Source: Candidatus Woesearchaeota archaeon (GTDB taxonomy: Archaea > Nanobdellota > Nanobdellia > Woesearchaeales > ARS49). From it: a DNA stretch of 8,281 nucleotides. A program made the translations under genes and the position numbers. This document shows, piece by piece, positions 1-7,100 of the stretch. The notes under the pieces are model-generated. The model did no database searches and was not told where the DNA came from. It saw nothing but the letters and a program-made list of their open reading frames with translations. How positions within the stretch are numbered: position 1 is the first letter of the stretch; each line of letters opens with the position of its first letter. Where the stretch lies: assembly GCA_019323135.1 (NCBI GenBank), contig JAHWHT010000046.1, forward strand, positions 1 to 8,281. The letters run 5' to 3'.

Positions 1-1559
1 AACCTAAATTTGTCCATGTTTACCTCGCGGCAAGTATATTTTTCATAAGCAATTACATAAGCAGTAATTGCTTTATCTTTTTGAGTATCTGTCAAATAAT
101 GTGAATAATCCAGCAGATTAGCTAAATCAAACTGCTGTGGAACTAAAAAACCATTTTCGCAATCCAAAACAACAATTTGTTTTCCATTAACAAGCCAATT
201 CTCAGGATGTGCATCCTTATTATAAACATAAGTTGCATCTTTAAATGAATCAAGAACAGGGAGATAATTGCGAATTAATCTATCGCTAATATCCTCTGGT
301 AAATTCAAGTCAGCATCAATTAATTTATTTTGCACTTTGTCTGCAATGTCTAATTTTCCTTTTCTAACTTTATTTGCAGGAACAAAGGCATGTATACGTG
401 CTAAACAATCAACAATACCTTTGAGTGCAGAATAATCTTTTTTCTTAAACTGGCTAAGAAGTGTTTCTCCAGCGACATGCCGCATTACACAAGTATATGC
501 GCCATCAATAGAGCTTTCTGATAAGTACAGAGGTTCTGCAACAGTGCAATCATCAGAAAGATTATTTCCTATCAAATGAGTCATCTCAATCTCTGCTTCA
601 AGATTCACAGGATTTGGATTGTCTTTAAACACCACAGTTTTAGATAAAAAAGGACTGCTCTTTAGAACACGTACAGGATTTTTAGTCTCGGCAATACGCT
701 CAAGCGCAGGTTCTTTGCGTATTTCCCGAATAAAATTAGACCAAACTGCTTTTGCATTTTTAGCACGGAGTGTGTGATGAATAAGCGCATCAAGACAATA
801 AATCTCGTTCTTAATCGGACTCTTGAAAAACTCTGCTGTTTTTTTAGCAAAAGTAGAATAATAAAAAGCGCCTGCAAAATCCTGCCTTAATGCAGAAAGC
901 ATTGCAGCGTAAAGCAAACCTGCAGGATTGCGCGGATTCAAAAATAAACCCAGCTTATTTGCAAAAATACTTATTGCAAGATCTGCTTTATACAAATCGG
1001 GCAAAGCTTTGCCAAGCTTAAACAATTTGTCCATCTGAATAAATGCATCGTCATACTTGCAGTGTTTAAAGTAGCGGATGATTGCATCTGCATGCAGACG
1101 AGGATCTTGCTCTTTTTCTGCCAATGCTGCGATTTTATCCGCATTTTGCTCTGTATCTGAAAAAGTGTTCTGTTTATCCTTAATCAAGGTCTTTAGTGTT
1201 CCTTGTTTTTGCAAATTAAATTCCTTTTCTACTAAACTCTCAAAATCACCAAAAGATACTGCTTTTTTCAATAACTTGCGTTTTTTAAAATCACTTAAAC
1301 GCGTTCTTGGGTGATATTTATCTTCATAAGCAAATGTCTGGAGCAATTCTGCAGCAATGCCTACACTAGGAAGCACCAACATAGGAGTCATAATTGATGC
1401 AACAAATGAAATGGATTCAAGACTATCTATCTGTGCAGAATAATCTCCAGTTATAAGAGTGTATGCCGAGTAAGGACTAGACAAAAGTGCAGCCAAAGAA
1501 CCAGTTCGTATTGGCTTTTTAACTAGCCAAGTATAAACTTTGTTAATTAAACCCCCCAT
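1..1559 (-). CDS. Kinase-like phosphotransferase (APH/choline kinase fold) with N-terminal hydrophobic and helical regions; C-terminus cut by window edge
   Basis: Reading from the ATG at 1557-1559 gives 519 codons without a stop to the left edge, so the C-terminus is missing. An in-frame TAG at 1581-1583 and no other upstream ATG fix the start. Residues about 48-76 are hydrophobic and may form a membrane segment. Residues about 150-290 are helical and TPR-like in look, with no family recognised. Residues about 300-510 resemble the aminoglycoside phosphotransferase/choline kinase fold: a likely ATP-binding Lys312 in VVFKD, a likely partner Glu in LEAEIEM (321-325), a hinge-like CVMRHVAGETL, a catalytic-loop motif NKDAHPENWLV (447-457) with Asp449 and Asn454, metal-binding-type Asp466 in VLDCENG, and the FDLANLLDY motif typical of the family. 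The usual HGD is NKD, so His is replaced by Asn, but both Asp residues and the Asn remain. Substrate unknown; it could be an active small-molecule or protein kinase, or a pseudokinase. It follows the pilin-like operon after 32 nt. Confidence 0.85.
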   Translation of the reverse strand, partial: MGGLINKVYTWLVKKPIRTGSLAALLSSPYSAYTLITGDYSAQIDSLESISFVASIMTPMLVLPSVGIAAELLQTFAYEDKYHPRTRLSDFKKRKLLKKAVSFGDFESLVEKEFNLQKQGTLKTLIKDKQNTFSDTEQNADKIAALAEKEQDPRLHADAIIRYFKHCKYDDAFIQMDKLFKLGKALPDLYKADLAISIFANKLGLFLNPRNPAGLLYAAMLSALRQDFAGAFYYSTFAKKTAEFFKSPIKNEIYCLDALIHHTLRAKNAKAVWSNFIREIRKEPALERIAETKNPVRVLKSSPFLSKTVVFKDNPNPVNLEAEIEMTHLIGNNLSDDCTVAEPLYLSESSIDGAYTCVMRHVAGETLLSQFKKKDYSALKGIVDCLARIHAFVPANKVRKGKLDIADKVQNKLIDADLNLPEDISDRLIRNYLPVLDSFKDATYVYNKDAHPENWLVNGKQIVVLDCENGFLVPQQFDLANLLDYSHYLTDTQKDKAITAYVIAYEKYTCREVNMDKFR

Positions 1560-1581
1560 AGAAGAATATACATTCCAGAAC

Positions 1582-1591
1582 TATAAAAAAC
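1582..1591 (-). promoter_or_regulatory. T-rich/TATA-like element between the pilin-like operon and the kinase-like gene
   Basis: On the minus strand the 32-nt gap holds TTTTTTATAG, starting one base after the TAA of the last pilin-like gene. The TTTATA core (1587-1582) is centred about 25-26 nt before the A of the downstream ATG. That is the spacing of an archaeal TATA box to a transcription start at the ATG itself, so the downstream mRNA would be leaderless. The same six-T run could act as an archaeal oligo-U terminator for the upstream operon. No clear BRE and no Shine-Dalgarno precede the ATG. A site this short and AT-rich can arise by chance. Confidence 0.35.
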
Positions 1592-2071
1592 TTAACTATA
1601 AATCTCTAATCTGAGAGTAATTTCAAACCCTGGACGAACAGGAACTGGGTGAACTTTGCCTTCTCTTTCACAGGTAGTGCACTGCTCTCCAAAATCAATC
1701 TTTGCAACAGAATCCGCACCCTGAATGCTGAAATAATAATCTTTATTCCACACCCCTAAAGTATTATCCAGCATGAGCTGAATTTGATCGCGTGCATAAT
1801 CGCAAGAACTTTGCCCCAGGCAGTTAGTAGATCCTCCAGTCAATGCGCAGTCCTGCAATAATTCACGAATGTTTCTATCATAACACTCTGTGGTTGTAGA
1901 GAGCATTGTATTCAATAAATTTGCAGCCATCGTGCTTTCCTTTACAGCAGAAGTCTCTCTGCCTGCTGGTGACTTTATCAAAAACTGAATAGCAAACAAC
2001 ATACCGATAGCAACAAGAATAACAATAATGACCAAACCCATAATCTCCATCTGGCCCCGCTTATTCTGCAT
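1592..2071 (-). CDS. Pilin-like protein 4 (class III signal, leader ending KRG)
   Basis: The product is 159 aa. The six-residue leader MQNKRG would be cut before Gln7 by a PibD/EppA-type prepilin peptidase. The mature start is QMEIMGLVIIVILVAIG, followed by about 25 hydrophobic residues. The extracellular part has six cysteines (TEC, QDC, TNC, SSC and a CTTC pair), suited to disulfides. A Glu sits at mature position 3 rather than the +5 of classical pilins. The ATG at 2069-2071 is chosen because it gives a normal leader length and lies 7 nt from a GAGGTG Shine-Dalgarno; ATGs at 2077 and 2101 would lengthen the leader and overlap further into the previous gene. It overlaps the preceding gene by 11 nt and ends the tightly packed operon. 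Probably a minor pilin or pseudopilin inserted in a surface filament or complex; function not directly shown. Confidence 0.88.
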   Translation of the reverse strand: MQNKRGQMEIMGLVIIVILVAIGMLFAIQFLIKSPAGRETSAVKESTMAANLLNTMLSTTTECYDRNIRELLQDCALTGGSTNCLGQSSCDYARDQIQLMLDNTLGVWNKDYYFSIQGADSVAKIDFGEQCTTCEREGKVHPVPVRPGFEITLRLEIYS

Positions 2072-2594
2072 AAACATCCACCTCAACAATACCAAAATCA
2101 TAACTGTTGTCTATAGCATCAAATAATAAAACAGGGCTCTGCGTTTTTATAATAGAGCGATACTCTGCAGGAATATTTTTGTAGACTGTGTATGAAAAAG
2201 ATTCATTAACAGGATATACTTGCGTTATCTTTACATCAGAAAACCCAAATACATTAAAATAATACTCCATAAAATCATCCTTATCTGGGTCAGTAAGATG
2301 CCTGCCTAAATCTATAATCTTTAACTTGTCAAAACAATTATCTTTTTGAATACTTACAAAAGAACAATCTAATTCTGGCAAAAATAGCGCCTTTTGAACT
2401 ATTTGGAATGATCTAAGCTGCTCCTGCGCTGCAATATCTCGTTGAAGTGAACTTTTTTGAATCTGAAAATAAAAAGCAGCCCCTCCGACAAGCAAGAAGA
2501 AAAAAATAACCAAAACACCCATAGTCTCAAACATCTTAATCTGCGCTTTTGTCGGCAAAAAGCACTTGAAAATTTTTGATTTGGGATATTTCAT
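2061..2594 (-). CDS. Pilin-like protein 3 (class III signal, leader ending TKA)
   Basis: The product is 177 aa from the ATG at 2592-2594, which begins one base after the TAA of the preceding gene. The basic leader of 17 residues ends in PTKA and is followed by QIKMFETMGVLVIFFFLLVG, a hydrophobic helix to about residue 45, so cleavage is expected before Gln18. The rest (about 130 aa) is extracellular, with just two cysteines in LDCSFVSIQKDNCFDK, probably one disulfide. An in-frame ATG at 2648 exists but would extend into the upstream gene. A TTG at 2556-2558 would give a four- to five-residue leader like those of its neighbours and is a real alternative start. The KAQIKMFETMGVLV start resembles a pilin-like family I associate with Woesearchaeota/Pacearchaeota genomes, from memory only. 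Likely a minor pilin-like subunit acting with its operon partners. Confidence 0.87.
   Translation of the reverse strand: MKYPKSKIFKCFLPTKAQIKMFETMGVLVIFFFLLVGGAAFYFQIQKSSLQRDIAAQEQLRSFQIVQKALFLPELDCSFVSIQKDNCFDKLKIIDLGRHLTDPDKDDFMEYYFNVFGFSDVKITQVYPVNESFSYTVYKNIPAEYRSIIKTQSPVLLFDAIDNSYDFGIVEVDVYAE
2079..2084 (-). promoter_or_regulatory. Shine-Dalgarno deciding the start of pilin-like protein 4
   Basis: GAGGTG on the mRNA lies 7 nt before the ATG at 2071 and only 1 nt before the in-frame ATG at 2077. The spacing therefore favours 2071. It lies inside the coding end of the previous gene. It is the only convincing Shine-Dalgarno seen before any start in the window. Confidence 0.6.
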
Positions 2595-2595
2595 T

Positions 2596-3633
2596 TTAGT
2601 ATAACTCTGGACAAGACAGTAAAATAAGATTCTTGTTCTCTTTCTCAATATTATTTGCAGCGCTTGTTATGCTTGATGCGCCTTGTGAAAAGTCAAAACC
2701 TGCAGACAACTTATTAGATGCACTAATCAAGACATCAAAATCGCCTAACAGATAAACACACTCTGGTTTACTCTCTGTAATATTTTGCTGAATCAATTCT
2801 GCTCTGCCTTTAATCACACTAGCTACATGAAACAATTTTCTAAATGCAGACTGCAGACCGCAATCATACATTTGCTTATCCGCAGCAAACATGGCTGCGA
2901 AGATAAACTGCTCGCCGACAAAAGGGGAGGAATCTGAGACAAAGACCAGTTCGCGCGGTTCTTTCTCATAAAAAGTAATAGTGTTCTGATGGATATTAAC
3001 TGCAGAAACAGTTTCTTTACGGAAATCATTATCCAGTGTCTCTAGATTGAACTGGGAATCTGGAATATCCAAGAAAACAAACTTAGTTTCTTGAAAACCT
3101 TCATAAGGAATATCAGATAAACCTGCAGGATTATCCAAAACCTCAAGATTCAGACCAGGAGGCAAATCTTTATTCACTCTTTCAAATAACCGTTCGCTAT
3201 TTGTTCCAGGCAGATAAACAAGATAATGTTTAATGTTAGGATTTGTAATGTATAACAGATTAGTCACACGAAAAGGCATCTTCCACTCGGCAGACCAAGC
3301 AACAGCGTCCTGATCCTCGACAAAAGATGGGGCGAAAATAATCTTATCTCTGAACTGCGATGCAGTGCTGCCAATAATAAAGTTGCAATCACAAACTTCT
3401 GAGCAAGAAAATTCTATTCCGCCTTTAGGCAGCATCAAAGGCTGTGCTGTCCCCTTGCTTTCTACAGCTCCGGCAAAAACCGCTTCAATATTAGAAGAAA
3501 GGGTTATGGAAAGCTTTTCCTCTGAAAGCGATTTTTGCTTGGCTGCAACTGAAAAAAAGAACGCAAGGATAACTGCTCCAGCTATCAAAATGAAAATCCA
3601 ATGAACCTGCATCTCTAAACCTTTCTTTTTCAT
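2596..3633 (-). CDS. Pilin-like protein 2, the largest of the four (class III signal, leader ending KKG)
   Basis: The product is 345 aa from the ATG at 3631-3633. That ATG forms an ATGA overlap with the stop of the preceding gene, as at the previous junction; an in-frame ATG at 3639 adds two residues. The leader MKKKG is followed by LEMQVHWIFILIAGAVILAF, giving expected cleavage before Leu6 and a single helix to about residue 28. The ectodomain of about 315 aa has six cysteines, three clustered in CSEVCDC (about residues 76-82) and one in the C-terminal LLSCPELY. Segments such as AVAWSAEWKMPFRVTNLLY (about 110-128) look like a conserved core. No catalytic motif is recognised. It is about twice the length of its neighbours, and its helix has Glu at mature +2 and none at +5. 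By size and lack of Glu+5 it recalls GspK-like minor pseudopilins, but homology is not shown. Confidence 0.88.
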   Translation of the reverse strand: MKKKGLEMQVHWIFILIAGAVILAFFFSVAAKQKSLSEEKLSITLSSNIEAVFAGAVESKGTAQPLMLPKGGIEFSCSEVCDCNFIIGSTASQFRDKIIFAPSFVEDQDAVAWSAEWKMPFRVTNLLYITNPNIKHYLVYLPGTNSERLFERVNKDLPPGLNLEVLDNPAGLSDIPYEGFQETKFVFLDIPDSQFNLETLDNDFRKETVSAVNIHQNTITFYEKEPRELVFVSDSSPFVGEQFIFAAMFAADKQMYDCGLQSAFRKLFHVASVIKGRAELIQQNITESKPECVYLLGDFDVLISASNKLSAGFDFSQGASSITSAANNIEKENKNLILLSCPELY

Positions 3634-4109
3634 GTCCATTCAGAAATCTGCGTTGATTTACCCAAGCCCTCGAGCCTGAGAACAGTATTACCTCCTGCAA
3701 TAGGGACACAGACAAATCCTCTTGAATCTTTGATAGTGATGTCTTTTAGAAAAATAGGCATTTCCTGCTTAGGAACTAAAAATACATTCTCACTTCCTGC
3801 AAGACAGGCAGAATACAGCAAAGGCCTAGATGCTTCAAGCCCATCGCAATTGTTAACATCAACAATGCATAATTCTTGGTACTTATCTGGAACGCGCAGA
3901 TTCAGTTTTCTTACACTGCCATAATCTCTCTTGATGACTTCTGTTGAAGACTCTAAGTCAGACTTGAAATCAATCAAAGCAACCTGCTCTGAACGATCAA
4001 GAAAACTAGATATTGCACGATAACCATAAGTAAGTATTAAAATAAAAATAATTGCAGCAACAACAAAAACGAATATCTGTCCAACCATTTGAGCTTTTTT
4101 GTTTTTCAT
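3630..4109 (-). CDS. Pilin-like protein 1 (class III signal, leader ending KKA)
   Basis: The product is 159 aa. The ATG at 4107-4109 overlaps the TGA of the giant surface-protein gene as ATGA, a hallmark of coupled translation. The leader MKNKKA is followed by QMVGQIFVFVVAAIIFILIL, so cleavage is expected before Gln7; mature +5 is Gln, not Glu. The helix ends near residue 30, and a charged, probably helical stretch (FLDRSEQVALIDFKSDLESS) continues the stalk. The globular part has four cysteines (ELC, NNC, SAC, FVC), enough for two disulfides. No strong Shine-Dalgarno is seen, only an A/G-rich AAGAGA before the ATG. Its stop overlaps the next pilin-like start by ATGA. The combination of short leader, one N-terminal helix and small disulfide-stabilised head supports a pilin or pseudopilin role at the cell surface; the exact filament is unknown. 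Confidence 0.88.
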   Translation of the reverse strand: MKNKKAQMVGQIFVFVVAAIIFILILTYGYRAISSFLDRSEQVALIDFKSDLESSTEVIKRDYGSVRKLNLRVPDKYQELCIVDVNNCDGLEASRPLLYSACLAGSENVFLVPKQEMPIFLKDITIKDSRGFVCVPIAGGNTVLRLEGLGKSTQISEWT

Positions 4110-7100
4110 TTTTTTCTCTTAATCTTTCTCAATTTTTCAATAACATCTTTTTTAGAGGCAGGTTTTTTCTTGCTTTTGTGTTTTGCAGGCTCTTTAACTG
4201 CTTTAAGCTTTGCAAAAGCAGAATCTGTGCGAGACGGTTTCTTTTTCTTAAGTTTTGATACTGGAACAAAATCATCTTCTTCGCCGACAGGTTCTTCTTT
4301 CTTAGCAAACCTGCGCAAGGCATTAATCTTATCTTCTGGAGACGGTTTTTTAGGAGCAGGCTTAGTGACTGCAGGCGCAATTCTTTTTTCAGGAATCGCC
4401 GGAGTTTCTTTTTTCTTGAATCTTTCAAGAAGTGTATCTAAATATCCCTGCTTGTAAGCATAGTAGCCTCCAAAACCAATACCTGCAAGCACAGCTAAAA
4501 TCAAAATCCATTTTAAAATCGACCAGATAAGTGAAGGAGCTTCTAGAGCCTCGCGTTCTTCAACAGAACATCCTTCTGAATCAACAACACTGCCAGGAGC
4601 AGAGTTAGGACACAAATCAATATTATCAGGAACACCATCATTATCTAAATCCAGAGGAATAGCGCAAGTGTTATCAGCACAAACCAAACCTTCTGCACAA
4701 TCACTTGGCAGATTACAATTCATTCCGCCACTACACTTTTGAGGACAAGCACCGCCGCAGTCTATGTCTGACTCAGTACCGTCTAAAATGCCGTCTTTAC
4801 AAGCATTAAATGCGCACGCACCATATTCGCAATTCTCTGAGAGACAATCTGAATTTTCTGCACACACTTTATCAAGATCGCACTGCGGACAAGAACTTCC
4901 GCCGCAATCAACATCAGTTTCTGCACCATTTCTAATGCCATCAGTGCATGTTGGAGTCTCGCACTTGCCATCTGCACAGTATAAAGAATCACAATCATTA
5001 TTCTGCAAACAATTCTTTCCAAGAGCACAACCAGTACAGATACCTCCGCAATCTACATCAGACTCGTCACCATCTCTATCGCCATTTGAACAAATAGGAG
5101 GAGCTTTGCTGAAATCAACAGTAACACCATCACTGGCACTATAGTTGCCTTCTCCGCCAACAAGATTAGATGGCTTGACTCTGAAAACATATCTTTGGCC
5201 ATCAGTAAGATTTGCTTTTACAAAAATTGGAGTGCCATTCAACTCAAGACTCGGCGTCCAATTAACAACAGTCTCTTTAGTAAATGCTGTCTCAAGCAGA
5301 TAGTAATACTTAGTAATTCTCGTCTCAGGATCTTCACCTAAAAAGCTAACTCTTAATTTATCCGGATACCAAGAAATGTCTGGCTCACCCTGCAGAGTAG
5401 AACTGTCGTCAACAAACTTCATAACTGGCGGAGTAGGATCAACAGCCATAGTAATATTCAATACTGGGCTGGTCTCGCCTCCAGAACCAGTATTACACTT
5501 CACATAAAAAGTATAGATGCCAATTGGCTTTTTTATCTTCTGAGAGTGCCCATTAGTGAAATCACAAGCACCAATACATGTAACTATGTCGCCAGGACTC
5601 TCGCCAAAATAACAATAAGAGCGCTTATTGCTTTCAATACCCAGACTAAACACTTCTGTGCTGGAGTAAGGGTCTGTTGTGCTCTTGATTGCAAAAGGAA
5701 CAGTCAAATCAACATCAAAAGTTATTTGCTTTACAGGAGAAACAAGTCCTGCTTTATCTTTACAAGCAACATGGTAAGTGTAACTTTTAACATCAGAAAC
5801 ATTAATCAAAACAGAGTGAGATTTCTTAGGAGATTCATCATAACCTGGGAAAGTGCCTTCCATTTTTTTGAAGTCCTGTGTTGTGTTGCTGTACTTGCAG
5901 AATCCGTCTTCATTAGCTTGAACCTGAAGTCTAGTTGAATAAACATTAATTCCTGCTTTTGCAGATTCAACAACAGTCGCAGGATTTGCATAAGCTGAAA
6001 CAATGGTTGGCTCGACTAAATCAATAGACATTCTAAAAGTCTGCAGAACTGGATCAAAATCAGCACTCTTGCAATACGCACTAAACACGTGCTCTGAAGC
6101 ATCGCCATATGGAATTGAAATTTGCCTTACAGTATGTAGTACTCCGTCGCTAGAATCAAAGTCATTAAGTGCACCACTATCATACTGATTAGCAGGCGGT
6201 GGAGACTCAACATCATACAAATACTTGCACTTAGCCTTGTTAGATGTCTCTACAGTAACATTAAAAGAATATGTTGAAGTCTTACCCCAACTAGGATTGA
6301 CCATCCTGATTTTTGGAACGCCTGTGAAGATAGACAAGTATGATTTTTTACGCACAACATTGCCTGCATAGTCTGCTGCACGAATATTAATAATTTTTAA
6401 GCCCGGTTTAAGATTTGAAACAACGCCAGAATAAAATCTGCCGTTATCTGTAGTCAATTCTTTAGACAAACTAATAGGCGAAGCCTGCCTAGCAAACTCA
6501 TCAACAAAAATAATTTCATCAAAACTACTTTTTCTTAATTCAACTTTTTCGCTGAAGTTTAATGCAACAGGAACATCTGTCTTTTCAAACTCTGTACCGT
6601 CATTTGGCTTGATAACTACACTCGGCGGAGTTGTGTCAACAATTAAATCAAGAATAACAGGGGCATCCATAGAGACGCCATTACTGTCTTTTGCATTTAC
6701 AGAGAATACATATTTGCCCTCTGAAAGAGGGGTGTTTAATCTAAAAATATAATCATAATTAGCGCCAGAGACAGGATTCTGAGACATAGAAACCAGAGCG
6801 CCTGCCTTGTCTAAGCTTGCAACAGTAATTTGTGCAGGCTCATTAAATGCAATCCTGAATTCAGGATTCAAATTATTAGTGTAATAATTATCGCCGACTT
6901 TTCTAGCCCGAGCAACAGTTATGTTCACTGCTTTAGGACCAGAACACTGATCACATGCAAACAACTCAACTGATTTGATAACCTCCAGGTTCTTATTAGG
7001 ATCAACAGAATAAAACTTAATCTTATTAATTCCTGGATTTAATAGTCCGACAGTACTCTGGCCATCCTGCAGAGTCAAATCATTAATAATCAAACGAGGA

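Noticed and set aside
1078..1314. Plus-strand open frame of 78 codons
   Set aside because: It lies antisense inside the continuous kinase-like gene, has biased composition with no recognisable domain, and has no separate promoter or ribosome site.
2595..2648. Upstream ATG at 2648 as the start of pilin-like protein 3
   Set aside because: It would overlap the previous gene by 53 nt and give a 35-residue leader. The ATG at 2594 follows the previous stop by one base.
4089..4457. Plus-strand open frame of 122 codons with a hydrophobic start
   Set aside because: It is the antisense of the Lys-rich tail: AAA/AAG codons read backwards give Phe/Leu, creating a false membrane protein.
4109..4530. C-terminal sortase or archaeosortase sorting signal
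   Set aside because: The membrane helix is followed by 115 residues of basic tail, whereas sorting signals end within a few residues, and no LPxTG or PGF-like motif precedes the helix.
4655..5092. CRISPR-like or satellite DNA repeat
   Set aside because: The 144-147 nt periodicity is a protein-coding repeat in frame, with base differences mainly at silent or variable positions and no spacer structure.
4764..5144. Plus-strand open frame of 126 codons with an internal repeat
   Set aside because: The repeat mirrors the DCGG repeats on the other strand, so it is a shadow of the real gene.
5546..5938. Plus-strand open frame of 130 codons
   Set aside because: It lies antisense to the Ig-like array, whose frame is uninterrupted and has clear domain structure.
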